23,441 bases of DNA from a virus, in the IMG/VR virus record IMGVR_UViG_3300013137_000098, positions 1-23,441 of that record; one strand, given 5' to 3'. A program made the translations under genes and the position numbers. Of this stretch, positions 14,948 through 22,450 are shown piece by piece. Below the pieces are notes generated by a model that saw only the letters and a program-made list of their open reading frames with translations, ran no database searches and had not been told where the DNA came from. Every line of letters begins with the position of its first letter. Within the stretch, counting starts at the first letter, position 1.

Positions 14948-17200
14948 TTAAGTCATTTCACATAATTTAGCAGTTCCAGGACCAGCCCATTTAGTTACAA
15001 AAACTCTTGATCCTACAAACAATATTTCATTTGGTGTAAATCCACTTTCTAATTTATAAACAGCTACACTATCTGGTGTAGAAACACTAAACTTCTCAAT
15101 ATAACCACTTATTTTACAACTATATATATTAGTTCCATTTAAGAATAAACCATAAGTTTCACTAATAGTTAATGGTGTAATTGAATTGTTATTTGCTAAA
15201 TCCACAATTATACAACCACCCAATTCACTACCTATATATAATTTATTACTATAATAAACCATATCATCAGTTAAAGTATTTGTATAACTTGAAAGATCCA
15301 CAATTGTATAAGTCCAAATATCATCAGCATCTAAAATTGCTAATTTTTCAGTAGTTCCTTGTGAAGTTAAATATACTTCATTTCTTGTTGCGCTATAAGC
15401 CGCAGCATGTGTTGATGTAAAATCATTATAAAACTTAGCTTTCTGAATAAGTTCCCAATCACTAATTCTAATTTTAAAGAACTCATAATCAGTTCCACCA
15501 TAAATATATGTTCCATCCGTAGTTATAGCAAAGTTCCATACATCAATTGTTGGATATGTATGTTTTGTAAATGTTAAATCTGTTCCACATTCAACTATAA
15601 CTAAATAACCTGTTGTAGTTTCAATAGTTCCAAAATACATAGTGCTTCCTGATGAACATACATTTTCTAAACCAATATATTCATTTCCAACATCACTTAC
15701 CGTTACTCCTGTATATGAATTCAAATCATCTGGATCATCAAACTTAATTATATATGGGTTTTGTTTCCTTTCACCAATAAACATCATACCATCTACTGTA
15801 ATTGATGAATGTGCATATTCAAATATATTCGTAGCTGAACAACTTAATGATGCTAGAGCAGTTGTAGTTGTTGTAGTTATATTTGAAGTTGTAGTTGTTG
15901 TAGTTAATACCGTGGTTGAAGTAGTTGTAGTTGTATTTCCTGTTGTTGAGGTTAAACCTGCTAAAAAATATTTTTTACCAGCAACAGTTATACTTTCAAC
16001 ATCTGACAAACCTTCTAATATATATTCTTCTATATTATTTCTATCTGAGAAATCTAAATTAGTTTGTCCAGTGTAAGGTGATATATTCATAAGTGTCTTA
16101 ATTCTATCAATTCTACAACAAATAGCAGTCGTATAATTATCTACTGGCGTTCCAGTCCAAGGATTATTTACAGTTCCTGAAATAAGTCCAGCAAGAACTA
16201 AACCTATAATCTTTTTAGTTCCTGAACCATCAACATCAGCATAAACAACTGAACCACTATCTCCTGGATTAACAGGTAAATAACATAAACCACCTGAACC
16301 ATCAGTTGCTACCATAGTAAATAAGTCATTATAATTTACGCTTACATAAGAATAACTTATTGTATTAGCATAAAAAATTGAACTTAATTTCATTTTAGTC
16401 CTACCTTCACCTTTTGAACCAGTTGTCCTACCAGCAGCATAAAGGTTATAATCGTTTTCTAATATATTATTTATTTCATCAGTTGAAGCCCATAACATAC
16501 CTGCTGTATAACCAGTTAAACCTTCTATTTTCCAACTTTGTGAATTATCAATGTCTGTGTCATCAATAGTACATAACGCACAATCAATAAAATTATCAGT
16601 TGCTCCAGTTCTCCAAGGTTTAAATCTTTTAATAGCACCTATATAATCAGTTCCACCATCACCACTTGCTGGTTGAACTATCAAATTATTTTTAGTATTA
16701 TCAATAGTTCCAGTAGTTCTATATGGTGCTAATAATGCATTATTTACAATCACATGTGCATTTGAAACACCAACTAATGTATTATCTTCATTATCTACCG
16801 CTAAAAAACCTAATGTACCTGTTGAAGTTGGCATATTTGTATAATTGGTACAAGAAATACCACCTTTTAATGGTCTAATTTGGTCTCTATTTGTTGGTTC
16901 TACTGGTGTTGGGTATTGTGGCATCCATTGGTAAAACTCATCATAACACCAATCCATTAATGGTCTTATTTCACCTTCAATAACATCAGTATTATAAGTT
17001 TTTCCTTCGTGTTTAATAGTTTTTAGTATTCTTTTTCCTTCTGGTATTTGGTCTATTGGTAATTTCTTTTTTACTGTATAGGTTATACCAATTTCTTTAG
17101 TTAAAATTCCATTTTTAATTTTTCTACCAATTCCTACACCAATTACATTATCATCAGTCTCTATTAATTGTTTGCTTGTTAATTTATTTAAATCTTTCAT
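14948..17200 (-). CDS. Trypsin-like serine peptidase fused to a probable beta-propeller
   Basis: The product is 750 residues. Residues about 17-60 (DNVIGVGIGRKIKNG, later YTVKKKLP) are the N-terminal pro-domain-like segment that precedes many bacterial and phage trypsin-fold peptidases of the Nal1-like type. The catalytic triad is visible: His149 in VGVSNAHV, Asp206 in FIDCAL, and Ser315 in NPGDSGS. A Thr-rich linker (about 420-448) then joins about 300 residues with repeated hydrophobic/Gly/Tyr strands (TDGTYIYGGTDYEFFKI, NKLYIGSELGGCIIVDL, NGTNIYSCKISGYIEKF), which look like blades of a beta-propeller. It sits among baseplate genes with 1-base to 16-base gaps, so it is probably a virion tail-tip enzyme that cleaves a host surface protein or matures tail proteins. 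No signal peptide is seen. Confidence 0.8.
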   Translation of the reverse strand: MKDLNKLTSKQLIETDDNVIGVGIGRKIKNGILTKEIGITYTVKKKLPIDQIPEGKRILKTIKHEGKTYNTDVIEGEIRPLMDWCYDEFYQWMPQYPTPVEPTNRDQIRPLKGGISCTNYTNMPTSTGTLGFLAVDNEDNTLVGVSNAHVIVNNALLAPYRTTGTIDNTKNNLIVQPASGDGGTDYIGAIKRFKPWRTGATDNFIDCALCTIDDTDIDNSQSWKIEGLTGYTAGMLWASTDEINNILENDYNLYAAGRTTGSKGEGRTKMKLSSIFYANTISYSYVSVNYNDLFTMVATDGSGGLCYLPVNPGDSGSVVYADVDGSGTKKIIGLVLAGLISGTVNNPWTGTPVDNYTTAICCRIDRIKTLMNISPYTGQTNLDFSDRNNIEEYILEGLSDVESITVAGKKYFLAGLTSTTGNTTTTTSTTVLTTTTTTSNITTTTTTALASLSCSATNIFEYAHSSITVDGMMFIGERKQNPYIIKFDDPDDLNSYTGVTVSDVGNEYIGLENVCSSGSTMYFGTIETTTGYLVIVECGTDLTFTKHTYPTIDVWNFAITTDGTYIYGGTDYEFFKIRISDWELIQKAKFYNDFTSTHAAAYSATRNEVYLTSQGTTEKLAILDADDIWTYTIVDLSSYTNTLTDDMVYYSNKLYIGSELGGCIIVDLANNNSITPLTISETYGLFLNGTNIYSCKISGYIEKFSVSTPDSVAVYKLESGFTPNEILFVGSRVFVTKWAGPGTAKLCEMT

Positions 17201-17201
17201 A

Positions 17202-19643
17202 TTATTCTGATATTTTTTGTATATAAATGTATGAGGTATTTCTAACTGCTGGATTTGTAGTTGAAGTTGTTGTAGTAGTTGGTTCAGATGTAGTTGAAGT
17301 AGTTGTGGTTGTTGGACCAGCAGTTGTAGTTGTAGTTGTTATTGGTTCAGATGTAGTAGTTGTTGTTGTAGTAGTTGGTTCAGATGTAGTTGAAGTAGTT
17401 GTTGTTGTTGAACCAGCCCAAGTAATTTCACCACCAGTATATTCACAACCTTCTGGTTGGATTTCTATATTTCCACCATTAAAATCACAAACACTGGTTG
17501 GTGTATAATCATTTGATGGTATAGCCATAGTTAATAATTTAATTTTGGCGTAACCATTTTTTATATTACTTCTAATTTCTAATATTTCATACCATATATT
17601 ATGAACTACTATTTTATCCGATACTTTAATTGTATATAATATATTTGATGGTAATATAAAATCTAATGTAGTTTCATATTTAATTGATACATTATCTTTT
17701 ATAGCATTTGGAAACTTCGTATAATCTAACGAATATCCATTTGGTCCATCAGGTCCATAATCCGAAGCATAACACATACCTGAATAAGATGTTAAGCCAC
17801 TTTGTAAATTATAATATTCTGCAGTTAATCCTGATACAATTGGTAATCTATATAATAATAAAAATGGTGTATTAATAGGTTCTAAACTTTCGTTCAATTC
17901 ACTATGTAATGGAATTGTAGTATCCTCTAATATAACATTATTATTATCTGTTTTATTTAATGTAGTCCTTGGAAATACGGTGAATAAACTTTTAAATTCT
18001 AATTTTTCTTCACCATTATCATATGAATAATATACTCGGCTTTGTCCATAACTCAATCCATTTGAACCAATCTCAGGCTGTAAATCATCTTGCGCTTGTC
18101 GCCATGCTATATTATTAATATCTTTACCTTCTGCGAATTGATAATCAATTAGTTTATATTTTTGGTTGTGGTTCCAAGTATAATCTTTATCTTTTATAAA
18201 GTATTCACTTAAGTCATATATAGTTGAAGGTATTTCACTTTTAAAATAAGTATTTACTATTTTTGTATTACTATTATATTCAAAAAATATATTAAACGAC
18301 TTACAAAATTGTATAAAAAAATCACTTTTATACATATCAGGGAAATTGATAGTAATTTTACTATAATCATAAGTTGGATCTGTTAAAAGTGTAAGTTTTA
18401 ATGTTGATATTAATTGGTCGTTATTAAAATATCCATATTTAGTTTCCCAAGATGTTCCATTCCAATATTCATATTCAATACTTACTAAAAATTGAAGTTG
18501 TTGTCCTACCGTTAAGTTTATTAATGAAATTGTATTTTCAGAATTAACATCTATATAAGCATGTTGCACTAATGCGCCTGTATCATATCTAATTACATAT
18601 AATGAATATCCAACGATATTTTCATATTGTGTTGGTGGGTTTATTAATGTCATATCTAACTTTAAACTAATAGGTGTTGAAGGTATAGTGTAGTAATTAT
18701 TTGATAATGTATAAGTTTCTATATTATCCCATGAAGTTAAGTCAGTATTCCCTTCCATTATACCACCATCTGAACCACCACCAGGTGATAATTTTAATTT
18801 ATTACAAGTAATAGGCGTTCCTGGAACTATAACCGTAGTAATTTGTCTGGTATAATCACCTCTTGCTGTTGTATAAATATAAGTTAAACTATTAGTATAT
18901 TCTGTTTTTGTATTTGGCATCAAAAATAATTCATCTAAAAAAGATGAAACTTCTGTGCTCGGTGAATGTGTGATAGTATTTGGTGTAAAAAGTTTATCAA
19001 TTATATCACCTAATTTATATGAAACTGATAAATCTGTCATTTTTACACCACCAGTATCAGCCATAACTCTTGCTATATTACCTTCTTGTTGTGTATCTCT
19101 AAAGTTTAATGGTCTTTTATTAGCCATTATTGGTACAAAAATATCACCAGCCGCCCAACTTCCAGTCACATTTCCTATATTAAAAGTAAATGACATATCA
19201 GTAAGGTCTATATTATTCAATTTTGGTGTCTCAGAAGTATTTAATTCTTTAATTAAATCCTTTTCTTGTCCATAAAATACTAAGTTATAAGCATATTTAT
19301 ACATTTTTTTAATTGAAAAACCTTGAACCTGTATATTACCTAATATTTCATATTCATTAATAACTATTTTTGCTGGCATAAAGTATGCTGGATTTAATCT
19401 TTCATTACTTGATGATATTGAAGTTGAATTAACAAGGGTTCCACCAATTTCATCATAATATTTAAATATTTCAGCATTATTATCATCTATTGGAACTGAA
19501 AAACTTGTTGAATATGAACCATAACCAGTTATAATTTGTTGGTTATTCCAATTTCTGGTTAATTCTATTTCTTCATCACCAAATAAACTTACTTTATGTT
19601 CAACATAAGATCCACTAACTAATGTTTTTACGAATAGTTCCAT
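17202..19643 (-). CDS. Baseplate / tail-tip hub protein with C-terminal Thr linker
   Basis: The product is 813 residues. The first 140 residues (SLFGDEEIELTRNW, then YGSYSTSFSVPIDDNNAEIF, then PAYFMPAKIVIN and GNIQVQGF) match the start of large tail proteins in Bacteroidota siphoviruses: a domain with a STSFSxPxxxxNxxIF signature after a short strand-rich lead. The middle part is strand-rich and includes a domain around DMYKSDFFIQFCKSFNIFFE, the type expected of Tal/gp27-like hub proteins. Residues about 743-797 are a long Thr linker with SEP, AGP and NP spacers, and only 17 residues follow, ending QKISE. It lies directly after the 425-residue baseplate gene (its ATG begins the base before that stop). 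The Thr stalk may hold a small terminal tag or a partner protein. Confidence 0.68.
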   Translation of the reverse strand: MELFVKTLVSGSYVEHKVSLFGDEEIELTRNWNNQQIITGYGSYSTSFSVPIDDNNAEIFKYYDEIGGTLVNSTSISSSNERLNPAYFMPAKIVINEYEILGNIQVQGFSIKKMYKYAYNLVFYGQEKDLIKELNTSETPKLNNIDLTDMSFTFNIGNVTGSWAAGDIFVPIMANKRPLNFRDTQQEGNIARVMADTGGVKMTDLSVSYKLGDIIDKLFTPNTITHSPSTEVSSFLDELFLMPNTKTEYTNSLTYIYTTARGDYTRQITTVIVPGTPITCNKLKLSPGGGSDGGIMEGNTDLTSWDNIETYTLSNNYYTIPSTPISLKLDMTLINPPTQYENIVGYSLYVIRYDTGALVQHAYIDVNSENTISLINLTVGQQLQFLVSIEYEYWNGTSWETKYGYFNNDQLISTLKLTLLTDPTYDYSKITINFPDMYKSDFFIQFCKSFNIFFEYNSNTKIVNTYFKSEIPSTIYDLSEYFIKDKDYTWNHNQKYKLIDYQFAEGKDINNIAWRQAQDDLQPEIGSNGLSYGQSRVYYSYDNGEEKLEFKSLFTVFPRTTLNKTDNNNVILEDTTIPLHSELNESLEPINTPFLLLYRLPIVSGLTAEYYNLQSGLTSYSGMCYASDYGPDGPNGYSLDYTKFPNAIKDNVSIKYETTLDFILPSNILYTIKVSDKIVVHNIWYEILEIRSNIKNGYAKIKLLTMAIPSNDYTPTSVCDFNGGNIEIQPEGCEYTGGEITWAGSTTTTTSTTSEPTTTTTTTTSEPITTTTTTAGPTTTTTSTTSEPTTTTTSTTNPAVRNTSYIYIQKISE
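17254..17414 (-). repeat. Threonine-linker repeat tract in the hub gene
   Basis: This tract of ACA/ACT codons with short spacers repeats units of about 33-60 bp, such as the blocks for SEPTTTTTT. A 41-base segment (17299-17339) is identical to 22819-22859 in another gene more than 5 kb away. Equivalent shorter tracts lie at about 2990-3016, 14105-14128, 14388-14445, 14691-14718, 15859-15945, 20322-20337, 20862-20915, 22440-22466 and 22785-22892. Confidence 0.85.
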
Positions 19644-20921
19644 TTATTTTACATTATTTATTCTATCGTAGCCAGCTTCTAAGGTCACAATATAATTTAT
19701 CATCCTATCATATCTATTTGTTTTATACATCATTTCTTTATCGGTTACGATATATGGTTTACCATAAATCCATACATATTCACTTAAAAATAGTTGTTCT
19801 AATTTCAAATTATAATCTTCATCAATCCAACCTGTATTTAAAACCAGTTTAATTCTTCCAGTTGTAAATAATTTATGATAAGATCCAGATGCTGAATTAT
19901 AAGTCGCTGTTAAATAATTAACCTTATCATATTTATATGTTTCATATTCAATAGTATCATATGTAGTTACACGACCTATAAAATATATTGTATCAACAAC
20001 ACCATTTATATTTATAAAATCTACTGGATATAAATCTTCTAAACAAGGATAAGGATATAACATATAAGTTGATAATATCGTTGAATTATTCATTATTCTT
20101 AATTTAATTGGTTGTGTTTGGTCTATATCTGTGTGTAAATGTGTTGTGATAATATCATAATAACCACACGCTATTTCTTTCATAGTATTTGTTGAAGCAT
20201 TTGAACCTGCGGTCCAAGCCGTAGTAAAACTAACCTCATTTGTTAATGGATCTGGTATTGGTAATGCCATCGGAACTATTAAACTTGCTGGTCCTGGACT
20301 TTCTGGTGCTAATGTAGTTGTAGTTGTTGTTAAACTTGTGTATGATATTTTATATCCAGTGCTATCACCTGAAATATATTTATATTTCATAATATAATTC
20401 AAAAATGTAGGTATTCTAATTTCAGTAGTATCTGGTATATAACTTAACATATATTCACCGGTTTCAACATCATCATTAAATCCACCAGTTGCATCATTTA
20501 TATATCCTAAACTTGCTACCGATATATTTGTTGATGTTTCTTTATTTATAACACCTGATGCATACTCTACAAGTTTAGCAGTAAAATATATAAAATAATT
20601 TCCACTATAAGTTATATTATAATTATTTTTTAAATAACTTCTAAGTAGTGATGATGCATCTACAAATATACAACCATTAGTATCTGGTGTCCTATCAATA
20701 GAAGCATAAATTGTGGTTAAATCTGAAGTTAAACCAGTCGTGCAATATAATACAAACTTATATGTATATAGTGTTGAACTACAATTCTTAAAAGCATATA
20801 TAACTGGACTTCTTGCATATACTATATCATCTGAATATAAATATGGCTGCGACACTATTACTTGTGTAGTAGTAGTAGTTGTCGTAGTTGATGATGTAGT
20901 AGTTGTTGTTGTATCTGGCAT
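19644..20921 (-). CDS. Baseplate protein (distal-tail-like) with N-terminal and internal Thr linkers
   Basis: The product is 425 residues. It begins with a Thr/Ser run (residues 4-18), then a beta-rich domain starting PYLYSDDIVYARSPVIYAFK, which resembles the N-terminal beta-sandwich of Bacteroidota phage baseplate proteins. A second Thr run with LAPESPGP at about 195-207 splits the protein. The C-terminal segment (NTGWIDEDYNLKLEQLFLSE, then VWIYGKPYIVTDKEMMYKTN) matches the end of this family: a W-(I/M)-(N/D)-E motif, LE-LFxS, then K-R-D-(R/K)-hydrophobic strands. It precedes the hub gene as Dit precedes Tal in other siphophages, which supports a distal-tail role. A poly-Thr run at the extreme N-terminus of a phage protein is odd and may mark insertion of a linker next to a start codon. 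Confidence 0.65.
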   Translation of the reverse strand: MPDTTTTTTSSTTTTTTTTQVIVSQPYLYSDDIVYARSPVIYAFKNCSSTLYTYKFVLYCTTGLTSDLTTIYASIDRTPDTNGCIFVDASSLLRSYLKNNYNITYSGNYFIYFTAKLVEYASGVINKETSTNISVASLGYINDATGGFNDDVETGEYMLSYIPDTTEIRIPTFLNYIMKYKYISGDSTGYKISYTSLTTTTTTLAPESPGPASLIVPMALPIPDPLTNEVSFTTAWTAGSNASTNTMKEIACGYYDIITTHLHTDIDQTQPIKLRIMNNSTILSTYMLYPYPCLEDLYPVDFININGVVDTIYFIGRVTTYDTIEYETYKYDKVNYLTATYNSASGSYHKLFTTGRIKLVLNTGWIDEDYNLKLEQLFLSEYVWIYGKPYIVTDKEMMYKTNRYDRMINYIVTLEAGYDRINNVK

Positions 20922-20936
20922 TTTATTATATTATTT

Positions 20937-21209
20937 TTATTTAAACTCATCATATAACTTTTTAAGATTAAATAATATACCTTGCCAGCACGGTGTGCAT
21001 TGGGTCATTACTTGGTTTAATCCTAAAACTCTATTATAAATATTTAGTATTTCTCTTTGTTGTTGTGCTTCAATAATAGCTGCGTTCCAATTAAACTTAT
21101 CTAAGTAAGCTAATTCATCAGGTGTAAAAACTATTCTACTTTCCATTATTACTAATTTTTTTTTTATATCTTCTTTATCTCTTCCACCTGAATATCTTAT
21201 TGGATTCAT
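20937..21209 (-). CDS. Small protein with CxxCW motif, function unknown
   Basis: The product is 90 residues. It is mostly helical in appearance (FTPDELAYLDKFNWNAAIIE, then QREILNIYNRVLGLNQV), with Cys71 and Cys74 in QCTPCWQG near the C-terminus. An internal Met at residue 22 (IMESRIVFTP) could be the true start; the upstream Met is kept because it leaves a normal 39-base gap. It lies between the gp10-like tail completion gene and the baseplate genes. The single CxxC could coordinate metal with a partner copy or be redox-active; with only one pair, a complete zinc finger is not present. I recognise no family and infer a structural or assembly role only from its place. Confidence 0.65.
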   Translation of the reverse strand: MNPIRYSGGRDKEDIKKKLVIMESRIVFTPDELAYLDKFNWNAAIIEAQQQREILNIYNRVLGLNQVMTQCTPCWQGILFNLKKLYDEFK

Positions 21210-21229
21210 AATTTTTCTTTATTTTTCAT

Positions 21230-21247
21230 AAACTCTTCTGCGAGTTT
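21230..21247. other. Short hairpin after the tail completion gene
   Basis: A 6-bp stem pairs 21230-21235 (AAACTC) with 21242-21247 (GAGTTT) around a 6-base loop, directly after the gp10-like stop codon. On the plus strand it continues into TTTTT-like sequence, on the minus strand into ATGAAAAATAAAG. It is weak as a terminator in the direction of the genes. Confidence 0.3.
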
Positions 21248-21248
21248 T

Positions 21249-21689
21249 TCAAAAACCATACATTTCTGCTTCTATTGATGCTTCATCTAAATCCTCTAAT
21301 AAACCATTTACATATTGGTCTATTAGTTTATCCATATCTTCTGTATATTGTTCATAAGGTATTGTGAAAAAATAAGTTGGCTTCCAACCTCTTCTTTCAA
21401 TTGCTCTTTTAATAACATATAAATACTTTTCATCAATACCTTTTTTTTTCATCCATTTTTTTAATGATTTAGCACCTTCTTTACTAATTGGCCCAGGTCT
21501 TCTACCTTGGTCTATCCAATAACCATAAGGTTCCATATCAAACTCTAACGCAGTTTTATCATCAGTTAGTTTATATGCTAAACTATTATACAAATTACCA
21601 GTTGCTATTTTTCTTTTTCTTTTAAGATTAGATTTAGCATCTTTAATTATATTTTTTCCTAAACTATTTAGAACCTCCTCCAGCGTCAT
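21249..21689 (-). CDS. HK97 gp10-like tail completion / minor tail protein
   Basis: The product is 146 residues. It contains IATGNLYNSLAYKL at 28-41 and a YGYWIDQGRRPGPI segment at 55-68. Together these are the hallmark of the HK97 gp10 family: a helix followed by (T/S)GxLxxS and then Y(A/G)xxxexG(t/r)R..pP. These proteins act at the head-tail joint or tail end and are made with early tail genes. Then follow a Lys-rich stretch with KSLKKWMKKKGI and a C-terminal acidic helix. The start ATG overlaps the last 26 bases of the frameshifted chaperone frame, so its translation is likely coupled to the long chaperone form. Confidence 0.78.
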   Translation of the reverse strand: MTLEEVLNSLGKNIIKDAKSNLKRKRKIATGNLYNSLAYKLTDDKTALEFDMEPYGYWIDQGRRPGPISKEGAKSLKKWMKKKGIDEKYLYVIKRAIERRGWKPTYFFTIPYEQYTEDMDKLIDQYVNGLLEDLDEASIEAEMYGF

Positions 21690-22409
21690 TTTTCTTACTT
21701 AGTATTTTTTCCAATTTTATTTTATCTACTATAAAACTTAACCATATTAAAACTTCACCTATTCGTTTTTCAAGGATAATGTCCTGACGGGTGATATCTC
21801 CATTACATAATTCATATATCCAAGGAAACCATCCATATATTTTTCCAAACTCTGCTTCTTCTCTCCATCTAAACCCATCTCCATTAAAGATTGATGGGTA
21901 TAATTTATGAATGCGCTCTGTATATTCAAAAAAAAACTTATAAAACCATAATAAACATCTAATGTTAATTCTTCTTTTAATAATTCATAATGTGATATGT
22001 CTGCTTTATATTTTTCTATTGTATATTTTCTAAATAATTTCTTTTTAATAGGTCTATATAAAATTGCTATTTGTTTAATAATATCATCAGTATCACAATC
22101 CACTAATTCACCAAATGTCATATCATCAAAGTTTGGATTTATACCATATTTTTTATCACCTAATTTGAATATAGGAACCAGTGGTTTATCCATCATAAAT
22201 ATATTTTCTATAATTTTATACATATCTAATAAAGTATTAAATGGTATTTGGTTAAAAACCTGGTCATCTATACCATAAAATATACAAATTGTATTTTTTA
22301 ATAGTAATTGTTCATCATTTTTTTGCTCATCAGTTAAACTATTTAAAAATTTTTGATATTCTAAATAATTTTTTACTTTAATATCACTTAATTTTCTTGG
22401 TATTTTCAT
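21664..22409 (-). CDS. Tail assembly chaperone, full-length form by -1 frameshift
   Basis: The zero frame runs from ATG at 22409 to TAG at 21759 (216 residues). The -1 frame stays open through TAG at 21664-21666 and reads far more like a conserved protein: after the shift at 21930-21936 it gives FEYTERIHKLYPSIFNGDGF, then GWFPWIYELCNGDITRQD, then EVLIWLSFIVDK and ends GGGSK. The GWxxxIYxxxNGDIT...WLSF pattern is that of C-terminal parts of tail assembly proteins in Bacteroidota phages. The combined product would be 248 residues: 160 zero-frame residues plus 88. Tail assembly chaperones of many siphophages are made as short and long forms by such shifts. Here the long form overlaps the next gene by 26 bases. 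A sequencing loss of one T from a T10 run would give the same picture. Confidence 0.68.
21930..21936 (-). promoter_or_regulatory. Slippery heptamer T_TTT_TTT for -1 frameshifting
   Basis: Nine consecutive T on the minus strand (21936-21928) include a canonical X_XXY_YYZ heptamer in correct phase: codons 158-161 are AGT TTT TTT TTG. Slipping back one base gives TTT GAA, which enters the open -1 frame. The -1 frame opens about 12 codons upstream of this site, so the site lies exactly in the permitted overlap. No strong downstream stem-loop is visible; long U runs can act without one and can also cause polymerase slippage. Confidence 0.6.
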
Positions 22410-22428
22410 ATTATTTATTTTTTTAAGG

Positions 22429-22450
22429 TGCTAATGTGGTGCTAATGTGG
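22429..22450. repeat. 11-bp perfect tandem duplication at the 3' end of the Thr-linker gene
   Basis: TGCTAATGTGG occurs twice in a row (22429-22439 and 22440-22450). The stop codon of the Cys-rich protein lies in the first copy. With one copy only, the frame would end TLAP then TAA, so the duplication changes the last residue but not the general point at which the protein ends. Confidence 0.8.

Noticed and set aside
17227-17508. Plus-strand Val-rich ORFs (also at 15642-16076 and 20713-21039)
   Set aside because: They are antisense readings of ACA/ACT threonine tracts, giving runs of Val; position and composition are fully explained by the Thr-linker genes.
21759-22409. Annotating the chaperone only as a 216-residue protein in the zero frame
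   Set aside because: The last 56 residues in this frame lack the motifs found in the -1 frame, and a 69-base gap before the next gene would be atypical for this part of the cluster. The short form may still be made.
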